A stretch of 64,000 nucleotides of DNA, taken from positions 62,182 through 126,181 of the forward strand of contig NZ_AXAI01000009.1 of assembly GCF_000472425.1 (NCBI RefSeq), read 5' to 3'. This DNA is from Bradyrhizobium sp. Tv2a-2. GTDB taxonomy: Bacteria > Pseudomonadota > Alphaproteobacteria > Rhizobiales > Xanthobacteraceae. This document shows positions 24,213-32,095 of this stretch, piece after piece. Made by a program: the position numbers and the translations under genes. Below the pieces are notes generated by a model. The model was not told where the DNA came from. It searched no databases and saw only the letters and a list, made by a program, of their open reading frames with translations. Position 1 is the stretch's first letter; each line of letters opens with the position of its first letter.

Positions 24213-27008
24213 ATGTCCCCCCAGACCATGCCTTCCGACGCGGAACTTCGCTCCAATCGCGCTGATGACGCGCAAGCGCTGGAGGAAGACACCAGGCTCC
24301 GCAACGATATCCGCCTGTTGGGCCGTATTCTCGGCGACACTGTCCGCGATCAGGAGGGCGCCGATGTGTTCGACCTGGTCGAGCGCATCAGGCAGACCTC
24401 GATCCGCTTCCATCGGGACGAGGACCGCGCCGCCCGCCGCGAGCTCGAGACCATTCTCGACAGCATGTCGATCTCCGACACGGTGCGCATCGTGCGCGCC
24501 TTCAGCTATTTCTCCCACCTCGCCAATATCGCCGAGGATCAGAACACCATCCGCCAGATGCGGTCCAAGAGCGGTGCCAGGGGTGCGCCACGCGCCGGCG
24601 TACTGGCTGAGACGCTGGGGCATGCCCAGGCTGCGGGCCTTTCACCTGCCGATTTGCGCAAATTCTTTAGGGATGCGCTGGTCAGCCCGGTGCTGACGGC
24701 GCACCCGACCGAGGTCCGCCGCAAGAGCACCATGGACCGCGAGATGGAGATCGCCTCGCTCCTCGACACGCGCGAGCGCGTCCAGCTCACGGCGGAGGAG
24801 GGCGAGGCAGCCGACGAGCAGCTGCGCCGCGCCGTGCTGACGCTATGGCAGACCAACCTCTTGCGGCGGACCAAGCTCACCGTGCTCGACGAGGTCGCCA
24901 ACGGGCTGTCGTTCTACGACTACACCTTCCTGCATGAGGTGCCGCGGCTGATCTGCGCGCTGGAGGATAAACTCAACGTGGGGGATGAGGCGGCCAGCGA
25001 AGTCGCGTCCTTCCTGAGGATGGGAAGCTGGATCGGCGGCGATCGCGACGGCAATCCCTTCGTCACGGCGGACGTCATGCGCGGCACGCTGCGCCTGCAA
25101 TCGAGCCGCGTCCTGCAATTCTATCTGGAGGAGGTGCACGCGCTCGGCGCGGAGCTGTCGATCGCCGCGCATCTTGCCGAGGTTTCCGAGGATTTGCGCG
25201 TGCTCGCCGAACGTTCGCCCGACAGGTCGCCGCACCGCAGCGGCGAACCCTATCGCCTCGCGGTATCCGGCATCTATGCAAGGCTCACCGCGACCGCGGC
25301 AAAGCTCAAGGTCGAGATCAGCCGCAAGCCGGTCGGCGAGGCCGCGCCTTATGACAGCGTGAAGGAGCTGCAGGCCGATCTCGACGTGCTGCACCGCTCG
25401 CTGCTCGCCAACAATGCCCGCGTCATCGCGCGCGGGCGATTAAAGGTCTTGCGCCGCGCGGTGGATTGTTTCGGCTTCCATCTTGCCCGCCTCGACATCC
25501 GCCAGAACTCGGCGGTACATGAGCGCACGGTCGCCGAACTGCTGGATGCCGCGATGCCCGGCATGTCCTATCTCGCGCTGTCCGAGGAGGCGCGGGTGGC
25601 GCTGCTCTCCAACGAGCTGCGCAACACGCGGCCCTTGTTCTCGAAATTCGTCAAATACAGCGAGGAGACGCTGGGCGAGCTCGCGGTGTTCCAGGCGGCG
25701 GCGGAAGCCCATGCGCTGTTCGGCGCGGATGTCATTCCCCAGTGCATCATCTCCATGTGCCAGGGCATGTCCGACATGCTGGAGGTGGCCCTTCTTCTGA
25801 AGGAGGTCGGCCTCATCAATCCGTCGGGCCGCGGCGCCATCAACATCGTGCCGCTGTTCGAGACCATCGAGGATTTGCAGGCCTGCTCCGGCATCATGGA
25901 CCGCATGCTGTCGCTACATGATTACCGGCGCCTGGTGGACAGCCGCGGCTCGGTGCACGAGGTGATGCTCGGCTATTCCGACAGCAACAAGGACGGCGGC
26001 TTCGTCACCTCGGGCTGGGAGCTGTACAAGGCGGAGATCGAGCTGGTCCAGGTGTTCGAGCGCCACCACGTCCGCCTGCGGCTGTTCCATGGCCGCGGCG
26101 GCTCGGTCGGCCGTGGCGGCGGGCCGAGCTATGACGCCATCATCGCCCAGCCGGGTGGGGCGGTGAACGGCCAGATCCGCATCACCGAGCAGGGCGAGAT
26201 CATCTCGTCCAAATATTCCAACGCCGAGGTCGGTCGCAACAATCTGGAGATTCTGGCTGCCGCAACGCTGGAAGCGAGCCTGCTGCATCCGCGCCAGCCG
26301 GCGCCGAAGCCCGAATATCTCACCGCGATGGAGGAGCTCTCCAAACTCGCCTTCAAGGCCTATCGCGGCCTGGTCTACGAGACCGACGGTTTTGTCGATT
26401 ATTTCTGGTCGTCCACCGTCATCAACGAGATCGCAACGCTGAACATCGGCAGCCGTCCGGCCTCGCGCAAGAAGACGCGCGCCATCGAGGATCTGCGCGC
26501 CATCCCCTGGGTGTTCTCCTGGGCGCAGTGCCGCCTGATGCTGCCGGGCTGGTTTGGCTTTGGCAGCGCGGTGGAAACCTGGATCGGCAACCACCCGGAC
26601 CAGGGCATGCCGTTCCTGCGCGAGCTCTATTTGCAATGGCCGTTCTTCCGCACGCTGCTGTCGAACATGGACATGGTACTCGCCAAAAGCTCGATCGCCA
26701 TCGCCTCGCGCTACGCTGAGTTGGTGCCCGACGCCGAGCTGCGCGAGAATATTTTCGGCCGTATCCGGCGTGAATGGCATCTTGCGATCGAAACCTTGCT
26801 CGACATCACCGGCCAGGAGCGGCTGTTGCAGGGCAACCCGCTGCTCGAACGCTCGGTGCGCAACCGCTTCCCCTATCTCGATCCGCTCAATCACGTGCAG
26901 GTCGAGCTGTTGAAGGAGCACCGCGCGCAAAATCCCGACGAGCAGGTGCTGCGCGGCATCCAGCTCACCATCAACGGCATCTCGGCGGGGTTGAGGAATA
27001 CGGGCTAA
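24213..27008 (+). CDS. ppc: Phosphoenolpyruvate carboxylase
   Basis: Anaplerotic enzyme making oxaloacetate from PEP and bicarbonate, 931 residues, the usual bacterial length. The start at 24213 (MSPQTMPSDAELR) gives the expected N-terminus; 23 extra codons back to 24144 look non-coding. Signature 1 is VLTAHPTEVRRKS with the catalytic His. GYSDSNKDGG and FHGRGGSVGRGGGP are the PEP- and bicarbonate-binding motifs. The C-terminal NTG (GLRNTG) is conserved and complete. It stands alone among catabolic genes and would refill the TCA cycle when acetyl-CoA or propionyl-CoA substrates are consumed, but there is no direct link to the neighbours. Confidence 0.97.
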   Translation: MSPQTMPSDAELRSNRADDAQALEEDTRLRNDIRLLGRILGDTVRDQEGADVFDLVERIRQTSIRFHRDEDRAARRELETILDSMSISDTVRIVRAFSYFSHLANIAEDQNTIRQMRSKSGARGAPRAGVLAETLGHAQAAGLSPADLRKFFRDALVSPVLTAHPTEVRRKSTMDREMEIASLLDTRERVQLTAEEGEAADEQLRRAVLTLWQTNLLRRTKLTVLDEVANGLSFYDYTFLHEVPRLICALEDKLNVGDEAASEVASFLRMGSWIGGDRDGNPFVTADVMRGTLRLQSSRVLQFYLEEVHALGAELSIAAHLAEVSEDLRVLAERSPDRSPHRSGEPYRLAVSGIYARLTATAAKLKVEISRKPVGEAAPYDSVKELQADLDVLHRSLLANNARVIARGRLKVLRRAVDCFGFHLARLDIRQNSAVHERTVAELLDAAMPGMSYLALSEEARVALLSNELRNTRPLFSKFVKYSEETLGELAVFQAAAEAHALFGADVIPQCIISMCQGMSDMLEVALLLKEVGLINPSGRGAINIVPLFETIEDLQACSGIMDRMLSLHDYRRLVDSRGSVHEVMLGYSDSNKDGGFVTSGWELYKAEIELVQVFERHHVRLRLFHGRGGSVGRGGGPSYDAIIAQPGGAVNGQIRITEQGEIISSKYSNAEVGRNNLEILAAATLEASLLHPRQPAPKPEYLTAMEELSKLAFKAYRGLVYETDGFVDYFWSSTVINEIATLNIGSRPASRKKTRAIEDLRAIPWVFSWAQCRLMLPGWFGFGSAVETWIGNHPDQGMPFLRELYLQWPFFRTLLSNMDMVLAKSSIAIASRYAELVPDAELRENIFGRIRREWHLAIETLLDITGQERLLQGNPLLERSVRNRFPYLDPLNHVQVELLKEHRAQNPDEQVLRGIQLTINGISAGLRNTG

Positions 27009-27010
27009 TC

Positions 27011-27090
27011 GTCATTTCCCGGGCGCGCGAAAGCGCGAGCCCGGAATCCCGAGGTTCCGGGTCTGGTGCATAACGCACCATCCCGGAACC
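27011..27090. repeat. Palindromic intergenic repeat, family A copy 3
   Basis: Begins GTCATTTCCCGGGCGCGCG directly after the ppc stop, contains CCCGGAATCCCGAGGTTCCGGG and ends CATCCCGGAACC. It lies between convergent ppc and lactonase genes and can terminate both. Confidence 0.75.
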
Positions 27091-27114
27091 ACCGAGATAT
27101 GTCTCAGCAGATGA

Positions 27115-28272
27115 TCACGGCTTCATAGCGCCTTGCACACCCGTGTAGACTGCGTAGAGTGACGTCGAGCCGCAGATATAAAGCCTGTTCCTTTGCTGAC
27201 CGCCAAAGCACAGGTTGGCGACAGTTTCTGGTATGTGGATCTTGCCGAGCAGATCGCCACCAGAGGTGTAGCAGCGCACACCATCCTCGTTCGGATCGCC
27301 CCAGCCGACGGAGCACCAAATATTCCCGGCTGTGTCAGCGCGCATCCCGTCGGTAATGCTGGGTTTGGGCATTTCCGCGAAGACTTTGCCGTTCGAAACC
27401 TTACCGGACCCAATGTCTACGTCGAACACGCGGATATGCGACGGGTTGTCTGGTCCATCCGTGAAACCGGTGTCGATGACGTAGAGCTTCTTCTCGTCGG
27501 GCGAGAACGTAATGCCGTTGGGCTCGACGAAGTCGTCGACCACAACCTTTATGTCCCCTGATTTCGGGTCGACCCGGTAGACGTTGTGTTTTTCCTGCTC
27601 GGGATCGGCTTTGACGCCCTCATAATAGCCGCCGATGCCATAGGCTGGATCGGTAAACCAGATCGAGCCGTCCGACGCGACAACCGCATCGTTCGGCGAG
27701 TTCAGCTTCTTGCCATTGTACTTGTCGGCAATGATCGTGACCGAACCATCGAGCTCAGTTCGAGTCACCCGTCGGCCGCTGTGTTCGCAGGTGATCAGGC
27801 GTCCTTCCCGATCAATCGTATTGCCGTTCGAATTCATCGACGGCTGACGGTATACGCTCAGATGACCGTCATCTTCCGAGAAGCGCATGATGCGATTGTT
27901 CGGAATGTCGCTGAATAGAACGTAGCGCCCGGCCGGGAAGTAGACCGGTCCTTCGGCCCAGCGCATTCCCGTCGCGACGCGCTCGACCGCCATTGTTCCG
28001 GCGAAGGCCGGAAAGCCAAAAGGTCCGAACGAAAGCTTGGGATGGCCGGACTCCAAGTGGGAATCCGGATAGCGGCTGCCGGGAAGCGGCCCCAAGGGCA
28101 AGGGTGCGGTTGACCTCGTTGGAGTGCCCGTTTGGCCCAGCGGTGCTACCGTCGCCGCGGAGGCCGTATTCATGGTCACTGCCGTCGCCGCCAGTGCCCC
28201 CGCAGCGCCCCTGAGCAGGACGCGGCGGTTGAGGTTGGTCTCTTTGTCAGGAAAGGTCAGTGGAGTTGTCAT
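27115..28272 (-). CDS. Exported SMP-30/gluconolactonase-family lactonase with Tat-type signal
   Basis: 385 residues from the ATG at 28272. The twin-arginine segment LNRRVLLRGAAGALAA (about residues 14-29) followed by TASAA suggests Tat export to the periplasm. The six-bladed propeller has the calcium/zinc ligands expected of SMP-30 lactonases: Glu in MRWAEGPVYF, Asn in LNSPNDAVVASDG, PNGITFSPDEKKLYV with VIDTGF. Members hydrolyse sugar lactones or other lactones and esters. The RBS GGGAGGAAACC and the first bases of the start codon lie inside a perfect 15-bp hairpin (see 28271-28307). It is the last gene downstream of the DUF35-thiolase-SDR set on the same strand. It could open lactones formed by the monooxygenase at 9819, which is speculative. 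Confidence 0.88.
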   Translation of the reverse strand: MTTPLTFPDKETNLNRRVLLRGAAGALAATAVTMNTASAATVAPLGQTGTPTRSTAPLPLGPLPGSRYPDSHLESGHPKLSFGPFGFPAFAGTMAVERVATGMRWAEGPVYFPAGRYVLFSDIPNNRIMRFSEDDGHLSVYRQPSMNSNGNTIDREGRLITCEHSGRRVTRTELDGSVTIIADKYNGKKLNSPNDAVVASDGSIWFTDPAYGIGGYYEGVKADPEQEKHNVYRVDPKSGDIKVVVDDFVEPNGITFSPDEKKLYVIDTGFTDGPDNPSHIRVFDVDIGSGKVSNGKVFAEMPKPSITDGMRADTAGNIWCSVGWGDPNEDGVRCYTSGGDLLGKIHIPETVANLCFGGQQRNRLYICGSTSLYAVYTGVQGAMKP

Positions 28273-28307
28273 GGTTTCCTCCCAAATTTTTGTTGGGAGG
28301 AAACCAT
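28271..28307 (-). promoter_or_regulatory. Perfect 15-bp hairpin sequestering the lactonase ribosome-binding site
   Basis: Arms 28271-28285 and 28293-28307 are exact reverse complements, loop 28286-28292. On the mRNA the 3' arm is TTGGGAGGAAACCAT, which contains the Shine-Dalgarno sequence and the A and U of the AUG. The structure should block initiation unless it is melted or bound. It could alternatively be a DNA operator. Confidence 0.7.
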
Positions 28308-28375
28308 CCGTTCGCATTCCGGCATAAAGCGGGCGGATGAGGCAAGGCAACCAGAGATAGTTTGGTTATTGTCGG

Positions 28376-29290
28376 TCAGACCGGATCCCAGCCGAACACG
28401 TCGGCTGACCTGTCAAGTTTGTAGAACGAGGCCTTGAGCGCCGGCATCGCATGTTCTGCGACCGTTGCGGGCGTCCAGCCTTCGCCGCGGTGCACCGAAC
28501 GCAACGGACGCGATTGACCCATCAGGAAAATTTCGTTCATGCGCACTGCAAAAATCTGCCCGGTGACGTCCTTTGCGGCGTCGCTCAGCAGATAGGCAAC
28601 GACCGGGGCGATCTTCTCTGGCCCCATCTGCTGGATTTTTGCGACGCGGGCCTTCTCGGCCTCGGTCTCGGTCGGAATGGTTCCGATCATCCGGCTCCAG
28701 GCAAAGGGCGAGACGCAGTTGGAGCGAACGTTGAAGCGGTTCATGTCGAGCGCGATCGACTTTGACAGGCCGACAATGCCGAGCTTCGCGGCCGCGTAAT
28801 TGGCCTGGCCGAAATTGCCGACAAGGCCCGAGGTCGAGGTGAAGTGCACGAAGGAGCCGCTCTCCTGCTCGCGGAACAGACGCGCTGCGGCGTGTGAGAC
28901 ATAGAACGAGCCGAGCAGGTGCACCTTGATGACGGCCTCGAAGGCTTCCACGCTCATCTTGTGGAAGATCATGTCGCGCAGGATGCCGGCATTGTTGACG
29001 ACGCCGTCGAGCCGGCCGAAATGATCGGTCGCGGATTTGACGATGCGGCTCGCCGGGATCGCTTCCGCCACGCTTTCAAAATTCGCGACCGCAGTGCCGC
29101 CGCGCTTCTTGATCTCCTCGACCACCTCTTCAGCCGGCGCTGCGCTTGAGCCCGAGCCGTCCGACGCGACGCCGGGGTCGTTCACAACGACCTTGGCGCC
29201 CTCAGCCGCACAAAGCAACGCAATCTCGCGCCCGATGCCGCGGCCTGCGCCGGTGACGACGATGACCTTGTCCTGCAGTAATTTTGTCAT
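28376..29290 (-). CDS. SDR family oxidoreductase, 3-hydroxyacyl-CoA dehydrogenase type
   Basis: 304 residues. Cofactor motif VVTGAGRGIGREIA followed by an acidic VVVNDPG, NNAGILRD, Ser in FTSTSGLVGNFGQANY and YAAAK as the catalytic pair. The NDxG after the second strand and the sequence RDMIFHKM resemble the dehydrogenase domain of peroxisomal multifunctional enzyme 2 (HSD17B4), suggesting oxidation of (3R)-hydroxyacyl-CoA. An unusually long C-terminal tail (about 245-304, rich in Trp and Arg) is present. It follows the thiolase-like gene on the same strand after a repeat element, so DUF35, thiolase-like and SDR probably act in one pathway. Confidence 0.9.
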   Translation of the reverse strand: MTKLLQDKVIVVTGAGRGIGREIALLCAAEGAKVVVNDPGVASDGSGSSAAPAEEVVEEIKKRGGTAVANFESVAEAIPASRIVKSATDHFGRLDGVVNNAGILRDMIFHKMSVEAFEAVIKVHLLGSFYVSHAAARLFREQESGSFVHFTSTSGLVGNFGQANYAAAKLGIVGLSKSIALDMNRFNVRSNCVSPFAWSRMIGTIPTETEAEKARVAKIQQMGPEKIAPVVAYLLSDAAKDVTGQIFAVRMNEIFLMGQSRPLRSVHRGEGWTPATVAEHAMPALKASFYKLDRSADVFGWDPV

Positions 29291-29307
29291 GATGCCTCCT
29301 GTTGTCT

Positions 29308-29391
29308 GTCATTCCGGGGCGCCTCAAAGAGGCGAACCTCGATGCGCAATTGCGCACCGTAGTTCGGTGCTTCGCACCGCCCCGCAATGAC
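29308..29391. repeat. Palindromic intergenic repeat, family A copy 4
   Basis: GTCATTCCGGGGCGCC at the left and GCACCGCCCCGCAATGAC at the right form inverted ends; the internal part differs from copy 1. It separates the thiolase-like gene from the SDR gene. Confidence 0.8.
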
Positions 29392-29396
29392 TAGGG

Positions 29397-30539
29397 TTAG
29401 CTTTTCTCATTCGTGAAAATGATCGTGCCCGATGCCGCGAACATGCCGCCGACGCCGTGACACACCGAGATCTTGGCGTCGGGTACCTGCGCAGGCGCAA
29501 TGCCGCGCATCTGCCGCACGCTCTCCTGCAGCGCGTACATGCCGTACATGCCGGAGTGCATGTAGGACAGGCCGCCGCCATTGGTGTTGAGCGGCAGCTT
29601 GCCGCCGGGCCGGGTGTTGCCGTCAGCGATGAACTTGCCGGTCTCCTGGTAGGGCATGAAGCCGAGATCGCCGAGGCCATAGAGCGGCAGATGCGCGAAG
29701 GCGTCGTAGATCATGAGATGATCGACATCCTTGTGGGTGATGCCGGCTTCGCGGAAGGCCAACGGTCCCGCGACCTTGAAGGCGCGGGAGGAATTGAACG
29801 TCTCCATCTGGCTGACCATCGGCGTTTCCACGCTCTCGCCGGTGCCGAGGATGTAGACCGGCTTCTGCGGAAAATCCTTGGCGCGATCGGCGGAGGTCAA
29901 GATCAACGCGCCACCACCATCGGTGACGAGGCAGCATTGGAACAGGCGCAACGGATAGGCGATCATCCTGGAGTTCAGGACGTCGGCGACCGTGATCGGC
30001 TCCTTCATGGTGGCGCGCGGGTTTTTGCCCGCCCACTCGCGCTGCACCACCGCGACCATGGCAAGCTGCTCATGGGTGATGCCGTGGGTCTTCATGAAGC
30101 GCAGCACCGGAATCGGAAACATGCTGGCGGGCGTGGTAACGCCATAGGGCAATTCGAACTGGCCGTTCAGGCTGTCCGCGCCGATCATGCGCGGCGTGCG
30201 GCCGATGTTCGACTTGCCGCTCTCGGCATGCGTGATCAGCACCGTCTTGCACAGGCCGGCCTCGATCGCGGCCGCGGCATGGCGGACATGCAACATGAAG
30301 GAGCAGCCGCCGACCGAGGTGCCGTCGACCCAGGTCGGCGTGATGCCGAGATAATGACAGATCTGCTGCGGCGTCTCGACCGCGGTGGCGAAGCCGTCGA
30401 TGTCTGAAAGCTTGAGTCCCGCATCCTTGATCGCGTTCAGCGCCGCATCCGCATGCAGCTGGATCTGCGACATGTTGGGGATGACACCGAGCTCGGTAGT
30501 TTCGGCCGCGCCGACAATGGCAACCTGGTTTCTGCGCAT
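29397..30539 (-). CDS. Thiolase-like protein of the SCP-x / Ltp2 group, candidate acyl-CoA aldolase
   Basis: 380-residue thiolase-superfamily protein. At the nucleophile position the sequence is DGTSVGGCSFMLH; counted back from the AxxxIxxG helix the canonical cysteine place is Gly, with a Cys one residue later. The His region NTNGGGLSYMHSGMYG keeps a histidine, and CHGVGGMFAASG keeps the C-terminal CxG. YDAFAHLPLYGLGDLGF provides tyrosines like those of Ltp2-type enzymes. The partner DUF35 gene ends 4 bp upstream of its start, as in steroid side-chain systems where Ltp2-DUF35 pairs do retro-aldol cleavage. A thiolase role using the shifted Cys cannot be excluded. Confidence 0.82.
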   Translation of the reverse strand: MRRNQVAIVGAAETTELGVIPNMSQIQLHADAALNAIKDAGLKLSDIDGFATAVETPQQICHYLGITPTWVDGTSVGGCSFMLHVRHAAAAIEAGLCKTVLITHAESGKSNIGRTPRMIGADSLNGQFELPYGVTTPASMFPIPVLRFMKTHGITHEQLAMVAVVQREWAGKNPRATMKEPITVADVLNSRMIAYPLRLFQCCLVTDGGGALILTSADRAKDFPQKPVYILGTGESVETPMVSQMETFNSSRAFKVAGPLAFREAGITHKDVDHLMIYDAFAHLPLYGLGDLGFMPYQETGKFIADGNTRPGGKLPLNTNGGGLSYMHSGMYGMYALQESVRQMRGIAPAQVPDAKISVCHGVGGMFAASGTIIFTNEKS

Positions 30540-30543
30540 GGCC

Positions 30544-30954
30544 TTACCCCTTCGCCGGACGGAAGAGAGGAAGGGTGATCTGCTCGTCGAGCTTCTCGAA
30601 CTTGATCTCCAGGGGCATGTCGAGTTCGAGCGCGTCCGGTGTCTGCGGGCAGTCGACGATGTTGCTCATCATGCGCGGACCTTCGTCGAGCTCGACCACC
30701 GCTATGGAATAGGGCGGGGTGAAGCCGGGCGCCGGGCGATGATGAATGACGTAGCTGTAGAGCTTGCCTTTGCCGCTGGCCTTGAACACCGACACCTTGC
30801 GCGAGCCGCAGCCAGGACAGAACGGCCGCGGTGGGAAATAACTCTTGGCGCACTCGTCGCAGCGCTGCAGGCGCAGCTCGCCCGCTTTGGTGCCGTCCCA
30901 GAAGTGCTGGGTCTCGGGGGTCGGTTTGGGTCGTGCACGCGCTGCCTCGGCCAT
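30544..30954 (-). CDS. DUF35 Zn-ribbon/OB-fold protein, partner of the thiolase-like protein
   Basis: 136 residues from the ATG at 30954 (GGAGGAAA upstream; the frame to 31032 is non-homologous). N-terminal helix TPETQHFWDGTKAGELRLQRC leads into a rubredoxin-like zinc ribbon with CDECAKSY and CPGCGSRK, then an OB fold (LYSYVIHHRPAPG, IAVVELDEGPRMMS). DUF35 proteins bind acyl-CoA next to thiolase-fold or hydratase partners, as in ChsH2 and Ltp2 complexes. It is the first gene of a set with the thiolase-like gene 4 bp downstream, which supports a heteromeric complex. Confidence 0.9.
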   Translation of the reverse strand: MAEAARARPKPTPETQHFWDGTKAGELRLQRCDECAKSYFPPRPFCPGCGSRKVSVFKASGKGKLYSYVIHHRPAPGFTPPYSIAVVELDEGPRMMSNIVDCPQTPDALELDMPLEIKFEKLDEQITLPLFRPAKG

Positions 30955-31075
30955 GTCGGCATTTCCTCCATCGGCTTGATTGGCAATCTTGATGCGCCAA
31001 CGGCCATCACCCGTCAACGGCGAAGCAGACATACGCGTGCGCGGCTAGCGTATTCCACCGCGCGCAAAATGTTCT

Positions 31076-31990
31076 TCAGGACGCATCATCCCGTTTCAGG
31101 AAGCTCACCTGCTGGCGCGACAGATGATCGGCAAAGGCCTTGCTCAAGGGCGGCAGCGTGCGGTTCCTTTTCTTGATCAGCGAGACCTGCCGGGAGAAAT
31201 TCGGATCGCTGATCCGTCGCGTGCGCAAGGTGGGTTCGGCGGCGATTTCGCGCGCGGACGCCGGCAGCAGCGTAATGCCGATCCCGGCGCGCACCATGCC
31301 GAGTGCCGTCATCATCTGTGTGGCTTCCGTTACCGGCGTCGGCATCAGCTTCGCGCTGCGGAAAGCATGGTCCGTTACCGCCCGCACGCTGGTGCGGCTG
31401 TCCAGCATGACGATCGGATACTGCGCCAGGCGCTCGGCAGTGAGGCGCGAGAACTTTTCGATCGGATGTCCTTGCGGAAAAATCACCCTGATCTCGTCGC
31501 TGGCGCGAAACAGCACCTCGATGTCCGGAAAGTCGACATTGCCGCCGGTCAAGCCAAGATCGACCTCGTCGGAGCGCACCAGTCCGAGCAGCGCGCTTGC
31601 GATCACGTCCTTCACTGCAAAGGATGCGCCGGGGTTCTTGGTTCTGAACTGCAATATGGCATCCGGCAGGATGCTCGCCGCAAACGACGGCAACGCTGCG
31701 ATCCTGACCACGCCAAGTTGCGCGGTCGAGACGTTCTTGACGTCAAGCAGCACGGAATCGAGATCCTGCAGCGTGCGCTCAAACGAAGGTAGTAGATCGC
31801 GGCCCACCCGCGTCAGGTTGACCGCGCGCGGATTGCGGTCGAAAAGCTTCAGCTGCAGCGCGTCCTCCAGCCGCCTGATCTGCACGGTGAGCGTCGGCTG
31901 GGAGACATGCAGGAACTCTGCGGCGCGTGTGAAGCTTCCGAGCTTGGCGACGGCGACGAACGAGCGCATTTGCCGCAGGCTGATATCCAT
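31076..31990 (-). CDS. LysR-family transcriptional regulator
   Basis: 304 residues from the ATG at 31990. The large upstream extension of the frame to 32947 is antisense to the ABC substrate-binding gene. The N-terminal winged helix-turn-helix is MRSFVAVAKLGSFTRAAEFL with HVSQPTLTVQIRRLE. The effector-binding domain runs from about residue 90 (VRIAALPSFAASILPD) to the end. It is divergent from the ABC-AtuA-amidase operon over a 105-bp gap that contains a palindrome, the classic arrangement for an inducer-responsive activator of that operon. The inducer is unknown. Confidence 0.94.
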   Translation of the reverse strand: MDISLRQMRSFVAVAKLGSFTRAAEFLHVSQPTLTVQIRRLEDALQLKLFDRNPRAVNLTRVGRDLLPSFERTLQDLDSVLLDVKNVSTAQLGVVRIAALPSFAASILPDAILQFRTKNPGASFAVKDVIASALLGLVRSDEVDLGLTGGNVDFPDIEVLFRASDEIRVIFPQGHPIEKFSRLTAERLAQYPIVMLDSRTSVRAVTDHAFRSAKLMPTPVTEATQMMTALGMVRAGIGITLLPASAREIAAEPTLRTRRISDPNFSRQVSLIKKRNRTLPPLSKAFADHLSRQQVSFLKRDDAS

Positions 31991-31997
31991 AGCCAAA

Positions 31998-32034
31998 TCG
32001 TATGGCTGAGATTGAATTATTTCAATCCTCGTAT
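31998..32034. promoter_or_regulatory. Candidate LysR binding region
   Basis: GATTGAA (32010-32016) and TTCAATC (32021-32027) form a perfect 7-bp inverted repeat with spacer TTAT. It is flanked by direct repeats TCGTAT at 31998-32003 and 32029-32034. TTGAATTATTTCAA fits the T-N11-A LysR consensus. It lies between the divergent regulator and transporter operon. Confidence 0.55.
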
Positions 32035-32095
32035 AGTTGATTTGTCCGCCCGGACGCGTCAAAAGGACCGCGACAACAAGGCTTGAGGAAACGCT

